DNA from: JAQWQB01 sp047636995
Lineage (GTDB): Bacteria > Bacteroidota > Bacteroidia > Flavobacteriales_D > Sanyastnellaceae
Reading direction: 5' to 3'
DNA: 64,000 nt
Assembly: GCA_047636995.1 (NCBI GenBank)
Contig: JBLIGQ010000008.1
Span: forward strand, 1-64,000
The translations under genes were made by a program, and so were the position numbers. Below are positions 1-7,686 of this stretch, in pieces. Below the pieces are notes generated by a model that was not told the DNA's origin, searched no databases, and saw only the letters and a program-made list of their open reading frames with translations. The stretch's first letter is position 1. Every line of letters starts with the position of its first letter.

Positions 1-1
1 G

Positions 2-826
2 AAAAATCTACTTATTCTCGTTTGCTTTTTGAGCGCTATAATGAGCGGTAATGCTCAAGGTGATAGCACGAATGTATTCATTTACGGCTGCACAGATTCG
101 TTAGCAGTGAATTTCAATTGGCTGGCAAAAATCAATGATGGGTCTTGCATTTATGATTGGGGAGACAGTACCAAGTTTGTTTACGGCTGCACAGATTCGC
201 TAGCAGTGAATTTCAATTGGCTGGCAGAGATCAATGATGGGTCTTGCATTTATGATTGGGGAGACAGTGCCAAGTTTGTATACGGCTGCACAGATTCGTT
301 GGCGTTGAATTTCAATTGGCTGGCAGAGATCAATGATGGGTCCTGCATTTATGATTGGGGAGACAGTACCAAGTTTGTTTACGGCTGCACAGATTCGTTA
401 GCAGTGAATTTCAATTGGCTGGCAGAGATCAATGATGGGTCTTGCATTTATGATTGGGGAGACAGCACCAAGTTTGTATACGGCTGCACAGATTCGTTGG
501 CGTTGAATTTCAATTGGCTGGCAGAGATCAATGATGGGTCCTGCATTTATGACATGGGGATTGAAAATGGAGAGCTATTGGAGATGCTCATCGTTTATCC
601 TGTTCCTTTCTCAACAACGCTCAATTTGACCTTCGAACGTGCCGTAAGCGATCAGTTGCTTATTTCGATCTACGACATTTCAGGGAGATTGGTTTATAAT
701 GATCAATGGACTTCAATGTCAGAGACTACTAAAACCATAGATGCAACCCACTTGAGGCAAGGAGTGTATGTACTTCAAGTGAGTGGAAGGTTTTTCCAGT
801 TTTCTCAGCAGCTAATCAAGCAATAG
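2..826 (+). CDS. Secreted repeat protein with T9SS sorting domain (5' end outside window)
   Basis: The frame is open from base 2 and begins inside a signal peptide (hydrophobic KNLLILVCFLSAI, then SGNAQG), so the true start lies upstream of the window. The internal TTG at 29 is not a credible start. The mature part holds five 33-residue copies of a module beginning YGCTDS and ending DGSCIYD, each with two cysteines that could form a disulfide plus Asp/Asn/Gly-rich loops. The last ~75 residues form a T9SS type A sorting domain (VYPVP, then ISIYDISGRLVY, QGVYVLQV, LIKQ), implying export across the outer membrane and surface anchoring or release. The same GCT...DGSC motif occurs in the amylase at 39876-43229. 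The ligand is unknown; the spacing of acidic residues suggests, but does not prove, calcium binding. There is no enzyme domain. Confidence 0.85.
   Translation, partial: KNLLILVCFLSAIMSGNAQGDSTNVFIYGCTDSLAVNFNWLAKINDGSCIYDWGDSTKFVYGCTDSLAVNFNWLAEINDGSCIYDWGDSAKFVYGCTDSLALNFNWLAEINDGSCIYDWGDSTKFVYGCTDSLAVNFNWLAEINDGSCIYDWGDSTKFVYGCTDSLALNFNWLAEINDGSCIYDMGIENGELLEMLIVYPVPFSTTLNLTFERAVSDQLLISIYDISGRLVYNDQWTSMSETTKTIDATHLRQGVYVLQVSGRFFQFSQQLIKQ
77..553 (+). repeat. Five tandem 99-bp coding repeats
   Basis: Four full 99-bp units and a fifth of about 81 bp start at 77, 176, 275, 374 and 473. They stay in frame and are nearly identical at the DNA level. Units 2 and 4 share one set of variants (tttgtttacgg, gcagtgaat, gggtcttgc), while units 3 and 5 share another (tttgtatacgg, gcgttgaat, gggtcctgc). 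This indicates a later duplication of a 198-bp dimer. Such an array is prone to copy-number change by slippage or recombination. Confidence 0.95.
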
Positions 827-859
827 GATTAGCGCGAAGTTTGAATAAATTAAGTATTA

Positions 860-1435
860 ATGATCGACAGGTCGATTTTGAAAAAGGCATCAAAACAAAA
901 TCGCAAGGGGCAATACCTCTTGTACAATGCTTGTTATGGTGAGCTTTTTCAGATTACCTGCCGTTACTTTCAAAATGAAGAAGATAGAATGGCCGCATTA
1001 AACGCGGGCTTTCTGAAAATATTGGATGCTCTTCCTGAATTCTTGAAAGAAAATGAACATGAGCGTTTTTTATACTGGGCGAAGCGCATTGTGATTAATT
1101 CATGCATTGATGCTTATAGAAAAGACAAACGCATGCAAAAGGATACGAAACTTACTGATTGGCAAGAAGAACAACTTCCCGTTGATCAATTCGCACTGAA
1201 TGAGGCTGAGTCTAGAATGAGCAAGGGAGATATTGAGCAATTGATTTTCAACCTGACGCCAATAAAGAGACAGGTATTTAACTTATACGCCATTGATGGA
1301 TATAGCCACAAAGAGATAGCGGTTCAATTAAGCATTACAGAGGAAAATTCAAGGTACCATTTGTCGCAAGCCAGAAAAAGATTGCAAGACATGCTATTGA
1401 ACGTCATTAACACGGAAAAAAGCTTTTTACTGTGA
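860..1435 (+). CDS. ECF-type RNA polymerase sigma factor
   Basis: This 191-residue protein has the sigma-70 family two-domain layout. Region 2 spans roughly residues 20-95 (ACYGELFQITCRYF, FLYWAKRIVINSCIDAYRK). Region 4 spans roughly 125-185, with a helix-turn-helix (FNLYAIDGYSHKEIAVQL, then ENSRYHLSQARKRL). It would direct RNA polymerase to a small set of promoters. The stop codon overlaps the GTG start of the next gene (GTGA), so the two are co-translated. The neighbour has a cytoplasmic N-terminus followed by a membrane helix, which suggests that it controls or is controlled by this sigma factor; no classical anti-sigma zinc motif is seen. The target regulon cannot be read from the window. 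Confidence 0.9.
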   Translation: MIDRSILKKASKQNRKGQYLLYNACYGELFQITCRYFQNEEDRMAALNAGFLKILDALPEFLKENEHERFLYWAKRIVINSCIDAYRKDKRMQKDTKLTDWQEEQLPVDQFALNEAESRMSKGDIEQLIFNLTPIKRQVFNLYAIDGYSHKEIAVQLSITEENSRYHLSQARKRLQDMLLNVINTEKSFLL

Positions 1436-2994
1436 AAGAAAAGAATCCAATAGACGAGCTTTTCAAAAGGCGCTTAACAGAGGACAAACCAGCTTTCAAC
1501 GAAGCGCATTGGGAAGCTATGGAGCAACTTCTGGGGCAGAAAAAGCGGAAATTCGGCTTTTGGTTCTGGCTGGTGCCTTTATTCTTCTTGCTAGGTGTAA
1601 GTGTTTTTGGTTTGAATGAATGGTTTGAACACAAGGAAGGAGAAGCGCGAATAATAGATCCACTTTCGGAAGTTCAAGAAGCCTCTGAAGGGAGCTTGGA
1701 CAAATCAACTCCAAGTTTCAACGCAAGTGATTCTAGTTCAACACTCTTAACATCGGTTTCGAACAAAATAAAGCGCGGGGAGATAGAGAAACTTCAGAGT
1801 GAGGGAGCTGATAATCAGCAGGGTATATGCGATTTTGAAACAGATGGGCAAGCAGTAAAAGCAGGAGCATTTGATGCTTCAGAAGAGACAAATAAGAACC
1901 AAGGAGTCTCAGTAAAAAGTGGGAGAGCCAGCAAAACATACAATGGTTCTTCTCAATACTCAGGAAAGAAAAATGTTAGCGAGTTGCAACCCAAAGTAAA
2001 GGAAGGTGATGCAAGTGGAGATATAATAGCCAATGTTCAGTCAGGATTGCCTGGTTTCAAACTTGCAGAAGAGCGTGGCAACAAAGCATTCAATGCATCT
2101 GTTTTCATGCCCTTTTTAAATCCAAAAATGTTTGAGATTAAAAGGCCAGCTAGTTTGAAGGGAAGTCTGATCTCAATAGATAAATTTAAACCACGACATT
2201 GGAAATTGAGTGCTTTTTCAAATTTCGGAAAGTATAAAATCAAAGAGTCTTTGGCATCATCATCAGATCTTTCAATTTCGAGCGAATATGCTGAGCCTGT
2301 TCCGTTGTTAAGTCAAACAGTTGGCGTTCGTCTAGACTACATCAAACGCGGGTGGGTGTTTAGTTCTGGTTTCAGCTATACAACCATTAATGAAGAGGTT
2401 GATTTTGGTGTGTTAGACTCAGCCTTAGTTGATTTCGAATACTTCGAATACCAAGTAATTGATTCAATAAATGATATTATAGTAGAAGTCATTGACTCAG
2501 TCTTTGTAGAGGAAGAATGGCAGCTAGATACCATTTATGTAACCGTTCAGGATACTTCATATATTTGGCTAACTGATAGCTTGGGGATTTACAGTGCCAA
2601 TGATGCTCTTTTAGAAGAGCGTCCTTATAAGCAGCAAGCCTCATATGTTGAATTGCCGCTTTTAATTGGGAGACAATTACCTGTTGGGGCCAGAGGGACA
2701 TTCACCCTGCGAACAGGTCCGGTAATAGGATTCAGAACTATTGTTCAAGGTTATTACTTTGCTTCGCCGAATTCTGACAGTCCGGTTATGCTCTCAAACA
2801 GAAGGGATGTCAGCAAGTCAGTGGTGCTAAATTGGCAATTAGAATTTGAGTATGCCTATCAGTTTTCTCCTAGGATGTCTATGGGGGTTTTAGTCGGAGA
2901 CCGACGTTCTCTTACTTCCTATTTTAAAAATGGAGGAGCTAAACAAGGTTACAAGGGTCAATTTATTGGTTTGTCATTCGGATATCTACTTTAG
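1432..2994 (+). CDS. Membrane-anchored protein with C-terminal outer-membrane-barrel-like region, sigma partner
   Basis: This gene starts at GTG 1432, inside the stop of the sigma gene. The 520 residues divide into a ~40-residue cytoplasmic head (DELFKRRLTEDKPAFNEAHW), one hydrophobic helix (FGFWFWLVPLFFLLGVSVF), a low-complexity Ser/Glu/Lys linker to about residue 220, and a C-terminal ~280 residues rich in alternating aromatic strands (WKLSAFSNFGKY, GWVFSSGFSYTTI, LPLLIGRQLP, YKGQFIGLSFGYLL). The last part resembles the outer-membrane beta-barrel domains common in Bacteroidota. A helix in the inner membrane joined to a barrel-like end would bridge the envelope, or the barrel-like part may be periplasmic. 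Sigma-linked proteins of this kind are frequent in the phylum, but the function of this one is not established. Acidic repeats such as DSINDIIVEVIDSVFVEEEW lie around residues 343-362. Confidence 0.6.
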   Translation: MKEKNPIDELFKRRLTEDKPAFNEAHWEAMEQLLGQKKRKFGFWFWLVPLFFLLGVSVFGLNEWFEHKEGEARIIDPLSEVQEASEGSLDKSTPSFNASDSSSTLLTSVSNKIKRGEIEKLQSEGADNQQGICDFETDGQAVKAGAFDASEETNKNQGVSVKSGRASKTYNGSSQYSGKKNVSELQPKVKEGDASGDIIANVQSGLPGFKLAEERGNKAFNASVFMPFLNPKMFEIKRPASLKGSLISIDKFKPRHWKLSAFSNFGKYKIKESLASSSDLSISSEYAEPVPLLSQTVGVRLDYIKRGWVFSSGFSYTTINEEVDFGVLDSALVDFEYFEYQVIDSINDIIVEVIDSVFVEEEWQLDTIYVTVQDTSYIWLTDSLGIYSANDALLEERPYKQQASYVELPLLIGRQLPVGARGTFTLRTGPVIGFRTIVQGYYFASPNSDSPVMLSNRRDVSKSVVLNWQLEFEYAYQFSPRMSMGVLVGDRRSLTSYFKNGGAKQGYKGQFIGLSFGYLL

Positions 2995-3423
2995 AGTCAA
3001 GTTTGAATTTAGCATTGATTCTTTTCGGAGTTCAGCTCTTTTTGAATTAGACCAAGTGAGCATGTCAGGCGAATGGTTGATTTTTATCTAAAAGAAAAAC
3101 AATTCTATGCATCATTTTTGTTGGTTTCTGCATAGCGAAGCAGATGGGTTGGAGCTGATCTCATTGCTTAAATTGATTTTAAAACAAAGTTGATAGAAGG
3201 GAGCGTTTTTTTAGTCAGCTCTGCTGGTATGGTTTGTGAAAAGCGAGGTGATGCAGTGATGTTTGTCTTGCTTGTGCGCCAGCTGAAAACCGGAAGGCCA
3301 TTGTGTAACAATTCACGAGTATAGTCGTAAGTGTAGATGTTGAGGATTGAGATGTCATAACGTATGGGCTCAAGTCCTCAGCAATAAATGGATTAAAAAA
3401 AGTTGACGCGAAACGATTATAGA
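2995..3423. other. Intergenic region, no supported gene
   Basis: These 429 bases separate the sigma/barrel pair from the SiaB-like gene. I found no reading frame with a start and a recognisable product, no strong terminator and no RNA gene. A short stopless stretch (about 2996-3091) has no start codon. A TTG in the run aaaaaaagttgacg at 3394-3407 lies about 20 bases before the ATG at 3424 and could belong to the promoter of the downstream gene. Confidence 0.5.
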
Positions 3424-4524
3424 ATGAAAGATGAACGTCTTTCTGTGTATGCATTGTTCGAAGAGAATCGTGATGCCAGATTGGTGTTTACTTATCGGGG
3501 TCCCTTTCAGGACAGCTTGACCGAGCGTATCATTGGTATCAGTGAAAACACGCTTGAGAATCAGGGTGAAATGGCACGGGCTAATCGGAAGGTTTCATTT
3601 TTGATTGTTGAATGTTTCCAGAACATGTTGAAGCATGGTGAAAGCATGATTAACCTTGATGGGAGCCTTGGCGACCGTGGTTTGTTTGGCTTCCATTCGT
3701 TTGACTCAACGTTCTACATCAACTCCATCAACCCTATTTCGCTTGCTGAAAAGGCAAGAATCAGAAGGTTAGTTGATCACGTGAATACACTGTCACGAGA
3801 AGAATTGAAAGAGTTGTATAAAGAACAAATTCAGACGAATTGCCTCAGTGACAAAGGAGGCGCAGGACTTGGGTTGATAGAGTTAGCGAGAAAGTCAGGG
3901 CAGCCAATTCGGTACCGTTTTGACGACATCAATGAAAAACAATCTCTTTTTAGTAATCAAGTTCTCTTTAAGAAAGATATTAATGAGGAAGAGAAGAATT
4001 TCGTTTCAAAAACGAGAGGTTCATATGACCAGATGTTGAAAGACGGAAACTTAATGTTTTATAAGGGTGACCTTTCTCAAAAGTCAATTCTCCCGTTGCT
4101 GAACATTGTAGAATTAAATGTTTCTCTGAGTCCGCAGCAACGGACAATGAAAAAAGTAGGGCACATTCTGATTGAAATGCTTCAAAACATTTCAAGGCAC
4201 ACACCAGAGGTTGACCAACGAAGAGAAGGTGTTTTTTTAATTGGCATTTCGCCCTTTGGCATAAGGATTCAATCAGGAAATGTAATTTCCAATTCCGTTA
4301 TTCCAATTTTAAAAGAAAGGCTTGATGAAATCACAGGTAAATCTCCTGAGGAACTTAAAAATTTGCATCGATTAAAATTTAAAGAAAGTATCCATATGAA
4401 AGATAAGAATAGCTCAGGACTTGGCTTAATTCAAGTTGCTAAGGCTTGCAATGGTAGATTCATTTATAATTTCAAGGACCTAGGAAAAGGTGAAAGTTTT
4501 TTTTCATTCGGGGTTGTTGTTTAA
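3424..4524 (+). CDS. Tandem SiaB-like (DUF6272) histidine-kinase-fold protein
   Basis: I use ATG 3424 (366 residues) rather than the upstream TTG 3403, because homology-like sequence begins at MKDERLSVYALFEE. The protein holds two consecutive GHKL-type ATPase modules. Module 1 (about 15-180) has an N-box-like VECFQNMLKHGE and a G-box-like DKGGAGLGLIELAR. Module 2 (about 195-366) has EMLQNISRHTPE and DKNSSGLGLIQVAK. This pattern matches the SiaB family, protein kinases that phosphorylate SiaC in Pseudomonas. SiaB proteins normally carry a single module, so this looks like a duplication and fusion. The gene is followed 13 bp later by a SiaC-like gene, and a PP2C phosphatase lies convergent beyond it. 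It should therefore be the kinase of a partner switch. Which half is catalytic is unknown. Confidence 0.75.
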   Translation: MKDERLSVYALFEENRDARLVFTYRGPFQDSLTERIIGISENTLENQGEMARANRKVSFLIVECFQNMLKHGESMINLDGSLGDRGLFGFHSFDSTFYINSINPISLAEKARIRRLVDHVNTLSREELKELYKEQIQTNCLSDKGGAGLGLIELARKSGQPIRYRFDDINEKQSLFSNQVLFKKDINEEEKNFVSKTRGSYDQMLKDGNLMFYKGDLSQKSILPLLNIVELNVSLSPQQRTMKKVGHILIEMLQNISRHTPEVDQRREGVFLIGISPFGIRIQSGNVISNSVIPILKERLDEITGKSPEELKNLHRLKFKESIHMKDKNSSGLGLIQVAKACNGRFIYNFKDLGKGESFFSFGVVV

Positions 4525-4537
4525 TTACATTTGAGTG

Positions 4538-4909
4538 ATGCGAAAAATCAATCTAAAATCAACTGAAGATACTCCTCATGTAGAGTACCATGATGGAGAG
4601 AATATTCTGCGCATTTCCGGACGGTCTTTGCCAGAGGATGCTTGGGCTTTTTATGAGCCAGTTATTGAGTGGGCTTCTGTTTATTCTCCTGCATCAGCAT
4701 CATCAGCATTGGTTATAGAATTGTTTTTGGAGTATTTTAACTCTTCAAGTGGCAGATACATACTTGAGTTACTTTCAACTTTAGAAAAGAAGGGCATAGA
4801 CAACGTGAAAGTAGTTTGGTGCGCAGAGAAAGACGATGAATTGATGGTTGAAAAAGGAGAAGAGTTTAGTTCTCTTGTTGACCTCCCTTTTGAGATTAAA
4901 GTAGCTTAA
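4538..4909 (+). CDS. SiaC-like (DUF1987) regulatory phosphoprotein
   Basis: The protein has 123 residues from ATG 4538; a GTG directly upstream at 4535 is less likely. It matches the DUF1987/SiaC family, small STAS-like proteins whose phosphorylation state controls partner enzymes. In Pseudomonas, SiaC is phosphorylated on a Thr by SiaB, dephosphorylated by SiaA, and when unphosphorylated activates the diguanylate cyclase SiaD. The equivalent loop here reads EYFNSSSGRYILELL, with Ser at about residues 69-71 where Pseudomonas SiaC carries Thr. It lies 13 bp behind the double SiaB-like gene, so it is its probable substrate. No GGDEF protein is encoded in this window, so the output partner is unknown. 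Confidence 0.8.
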   Translation: MRKINLKSTEDTPHVEYHDGENILRISGRSLPEDAWAFYEPVIEWASVYSPASASSALVIELFLEYFNSSSGRYILELLSTLEKKGIDNVKVVWCAEKDDELMVEKGEEFSSLVDLPFEIKVA

Positions 4910-4942
4910 GAAGTTTTTGCTTTTTTTGAATTTACACTAGAT

Positions 4943-4964
4943 GCCCAGTTCATGGGTTTTTTTT
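4943..4964 (+). terminator. Probable terminator of the siaB/siaC-like operon
   Basis: A short hairpin (CCCA at 4944-4947 pairing with TGGG at 4953-4956, flanked by a possible G-T pair) is followed by eight T. It sits 34 bp after the SiaC-like stop. The stem is short, so its efficiency is uncertain. Confidence 0.5.
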
Positions 4965-5251
4965 ATGCCTTTTTTTTATGACATCTTTTCAAATGTTCTT
5001 CACCGCTTAAGGAGTTAGACTGTTCTTTAAGCCTAAATCAGGAAGCAAAATGGACGAACATTTATACTAGCTCGAGTGCACTAAATCAGTAGAAGAAGGC
5101 CTTTCTAATCGGATTGAATAGAAGGCAAAACGCTCATTTCTCAGTCTATGAAATAGACGTTTCGGCGAGTGTTTACGCGCCACTTTTAGTTGGAAGAAAA
5201 AGTGGTGAATTGCTTATTTGAATGGAATGCTAATTCGAAAAGGGAATTGCT
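4965..5251. other. Convergent intergenic region with two hairpins
   Basis: No gene is seen between the SiaC-like gene and the convergent phosphatase gene. Two inverted repeats are present: GTCTAT/ATAGAC with a 3-nt loop at 5144-5158, and CCACTTTT/AAAAGTGG with a 10-nt loop at 5180-5205. The second is A/T rich on its inner side and could end transcription of the minus-strand phosphatase gene, whose stop is at 5252. Confidence 0.5.
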
Positions 5252-7222
5252 TTAAAGGCGGGCACCAATGATTAAGATGTCATCAACCTGATTGTTCTCA
5301 CCTCGCCATTTTGTAAGGGCTTTGTCGAAGGCTGATTTTGCATGATTCATGTTTCGCGCGCTTACGCTAATAAGGAGCTCTTTGAAGCGCGCCTTATTTA
5401 GCTTCTTGTTGTTTTCGCCTCCAAACTGATCCATAAATCCATCAGTATACATGAAGAGAAAACTTCCTGGCGAGAAGTCAATCTCTCGGGTAGAGAAGCC
5501 AGAGGACTTTTGATGCAGGTTATCAAAGAAAGAACCACCTATTGAAAGGTTGTCTACTTTGTGTTCTTGCGCTGCTCCGTTTTGAATCACTGTGATCGGA
5601 TTTCGGGCTCCAGCATACCTGATCTTCTTCGAGGTATTATCAATTACGCAGAGGCTCATATCCATTCCGTCATGTGTTGTTTTCTTTTGAACATGGTGGT
5701 TTAGGCTATTTAAAATCTCTTCGTGCACCTTATTCAAAATAGTTCCGGGATCTCTATACCCAAGCTCGTTCACAACCTTATTGAGTTTTGCATTTGCAAT
5801 GAGCGACATAAATGCGCCGGGGACACCATGTCCCGTGCAGTCAACTGTAGCAATCATAATTTGGTCATCCACTTGATCGAACCAATAGAAATCGCCACTT
5901 ACAATGTCTTTTGGTCTGAGGTAGATGAAAGATTCAGGTAGATGCTGTTGAATGCTTTCCTCAGGGAGGAGAATGGAACTTTGAATTTTCTTTGCATAAT
6001 TGATGCTGCTGATGATCTTTTGGCGCTGCTCAGTAATCTCTTCATTTTGGTTGTTGAGGATTCGATTTGTTTTTCGATTTCGAATTAAGCCAAAAGAAAC
6101 AACTCCAAGAATGAGCACAATAAAGAACGTCACAATGAACCAAACACGGGTTTTGAAATCGCTTTCGGCTCTTTGAGCTGTTAATAGAGCTTCTTTTTCA
6201 GCAAGTTCTTTTTCGCGTTTTTCAGATTCATAGCGAGCGTTGAGTTCGCTTACACGGTTGAAATTATTGGCGCTATCTAAACTGTCTTTCAACGCGATGT
6301 AATTCGATTGTGTTAAGAAGGCCAGTTCATGCTTATTTTGGTTGTCGTATACTTTGCTTCGTAATTCTAAAGAGCTTAGGAGCTCTTCAGACATTTGATT
6401 TGCAAGGGCAGATTTCTCTACTTCGTTTAAGAGCAATAAACTCCTGGGGAACTCGCCTAATTGATTGTAAGTTTCGGCAAGGCCAAGCAAGACATTCAAG
6501 AGCTGTTGTTCGTCTTCGTCTTCACTGAATTTGATGCGAGCCTGCGCAAAGTGTTCTTCAGCTTGAGCGAACATTTTTTTCTGCAAGAAGTACTCTCCCA
6601 GCAGTCCTTCTGAAGTGATTATTTCACCGTGTTCTTCTTGAAACGAGATGACAGAGTCAATATAGAGTTTGCCCAGTTTAAGGTCTTCAATTTCGAGGTA
6701 TTCACTAGCAATGTTGTGTAGATTTAATGCAGCACCTTCGAAATCTGGTATTATGAGGTTTCTTTCATAAGATTCCTGGTAATGCTTAATGGACTCAGAG
6801 TGGTTTTCAAGCAAGCCATACATCACGCCAATGTTGTTAAGTATACTCGTAACGCCCTTGTCATCACCTACCGCTTCAAACCACTTTAGCGCTTCTTGGA
6901 AATTTTCAATAGCTGTAATGTGTTGGGCACGAAGAGCTGAAATAATACCAAGATGATTGTAGGCCTCAGCAGCTGAGGTGCTGTCTGTAAGTGCAAGTGC
7001 TTGGTCTTTTGAATCAGTGGCGTATTTTAAAGCCCTGCTTGGGTCTGAGAAGAGAAGTTCTGAAGAAATTTCAATCCTTATGCGCAGGCAAGTGGTGTCT
7101 GCATCACAATTTGCTAGCTCATTGACAAGGCTGTCTAATTGAGCGGAAAGAGTTGAATGAGCACCTAAAATCGCAAAGAGCGAAAACAGTGTTACGTAAA
7201 GTCCTGACTTCAGGGCGGACAT
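5252..7222 (-). CDS. TPR-containing membrane PP2C (SpoIIE-type) phosphatase, SiaA-like role
   Basis: This 656-residue protein begins with a signal peptide (to about residue 27, ending STLSAQ). It then has tetratricopeptide repeats in the periplasm (about 60-310, e.g. AEAYNHLGIISALRAQ and SILNNIGVMYGLL), a short coiled coil, one transmembrane helix near residue 365 (VWFIVTFFIVLILGVVSFG), and a cytoplasmic linker IISSINYAKKIQSSIL. The PP2C/SpoIIE domain (about 420-656) shows the metal-binding signature SGDFYWF...ATVDCTGHGVPGAFMS and ends FMYTDGFMDQFGG. Such proteins sense through the outer part and dephosphorylate Ser/Thr regulators inside. Its position convergent to the SiaB/SiaC-like pair suggests that it is the phosphatase of that switch, as SiaA is, although SiaA carries HAMP rather than TPR. 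The pairing is inferred from location only. Confidence 0.85.
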   Translation of the reverse strand: MSALKSGLYVTLFSLFAILGAHSTLSAQLDSLVNELANCDADTTCLRIRIEISSELLFSDPSRALKYATDSKDQALALTDSTSAAEAYNHLGIISALRAQHITAIENFQEALKWFEAVGDDKGVTSILNNIGVMYGLLENHSESIKHYQESYERNLIIPDFEGAALNLHNIASEYLEIEDLKLGKLYIDSVISFQEEHGEIITSEGLLGEYFLQKKMFAQAEEHFAQARIKFSEDEDEQQLLNVLLGLAETYNQLGEFPRSLLLLNEVEKSALANQMSEELLSSLELRSKVYDNQNKHELAFLTQSNYIALKDSLDSANNFNRVSELNARYESEKREKELAEKEALLTAQRAESDFKTRVWFIVTFFIVLILGVVSFGLIRNRKTNRILNNQNEEITEQRQKIISSINYAKKIQSSILLPEESIQQHLPESFIYLRPKDIVSGDFYWFDQVDDQIMIATVDCTGHGVPGAFMSLIANAKLNKVVNELGYRDPGTILNKVHEEILNSLNHHVQKKTTHDGMDMSLCVIDNTSKKIRYAGARNPITVIQNGAAQEHKVDNLSIGGSFFDNLHQKSSGFSTREIDFSPGSFLFMYTDGFMDQFGGENNKKLNKARFKELLISVSARNMNHAKSAFDKALTKWRGENNQVDDILIIGARL

Positions 7223-7293
7223 ACTTTATTGATTGGTTTGCTTATTTTACGAGCCGAATTACTAAAAGTTGCAGCAGATTGCTGTCGATTTCA

Positions 7294-7323
7294 TTTGGAA
7301 TAGAAAAATTTGTCTTATATTTG
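7294..7323 (+). promoter_or_regulatory. Bacteroidota-type promoter of rpsT
   Basis: A -7 box TATATTTG (7316-7323, fits TAnnTTTG) follows TTTG (7294-7297) after 18 bases. It leaves a leader of roughly 30 bases before the rpsT ATG at 7355. Confidence 0.7.
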
Positions 7324-7354
7324 CAGCCCGTTTTCGGGGAAAAAGAAGACTACA

Positions 7355-7606
7355 ATGGCACAGCACAAATCAGCTCTAAAGAGAATTCGATCAAACGAGA
7401 CTAAGCGTCTTGCAAATCGTTACGTACACAAAACAACTCGTAACTTTGTTCGCATTTTACGTATTACGACAGACAAGAAGGAAGCTTCTGAGATGTTGCC
7501 GAAAGTATGTTCAATGTTGGACAAACTTGCGAAACGTAACATCATCCATAAAAATAAAGCGGCCAACCTCAAATCAAGCCTTACAGTTCACGTGAACAAA
7601 CTTTAA
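7355..7606 (+). CDS. rpsT: 30S ribosomal protein S20
   Basis: The protein has 83 residues from ATG 7355 (MAQHKSALKRIRSNE). The open frame extends to a TTG at 7310, but that overlaps the promoter and is not used. Sequence and length are typical of bS20: a basic helical-bundle protein with the Lys/Arg-rich N-terminus SALKRIRSNETKRLANR and the C-terminal helix NKAANLKSSLTVHVNKL. It binds 16S rRNA early in 30S assembly. The gene is a single transcription unit with its own promoter (7294-7323) and a strong terminator (7632-7659). Confidence 0.97.
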   Translation: MAQHKSALKRIRSNETKRLANRYVHKTTRNFVRILRITTDKKEASEMLPKVCSMLDKLAKRNIIHKNKAANLKSSLTVHVNKL

Positions 7607-7631
7607 GTTCACGATAACACTTTATAATATT

Positions 7632-7659
7632 GGCCTCCCGAGTGGAGGCCTTTTTTTTT
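7632..7659 (+). terminator. Intrinsic terminator of rpsT
   Basis: A perfect 7-bp stem (GGCCTCC 7632-7638 with GGAGGCC 7644-7650) and 5-nt loop are followed by nine T. This is a textbook rho-independent terminator 25 bp after rpsT. Confidence 0.93.
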
Positions 7660-7686
7660 GCCCCCACTTGGCCTAAACTCAAATTT

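Noticed and set aside
77..553. CRISPR-like array of regular repeats
   Set aside because: The repeats are adjacent 99-bp units without unique spacers and are translated in one open frame with conserved protein sequence.
3215..3454. 79-residue minus-strand frame in the gap before the SiaB-like gene
   Set aside because: No recognisable features, and it overlaps the start of the SiaB-like gene.
7310..7354. N-terminal extension of S20
   Set aside because: The first 15 codons overlap the -7 box; MAQHKSALKRIRSNE is the normal start of the protein.
7153..7404. 83-residue plus-strand reading frame across the phosphatase start and the rpsT leader
   Set aside because: It covers the rpsT promoter and the first codons of rpsT in another frame, and its sequence has no protein-like features.
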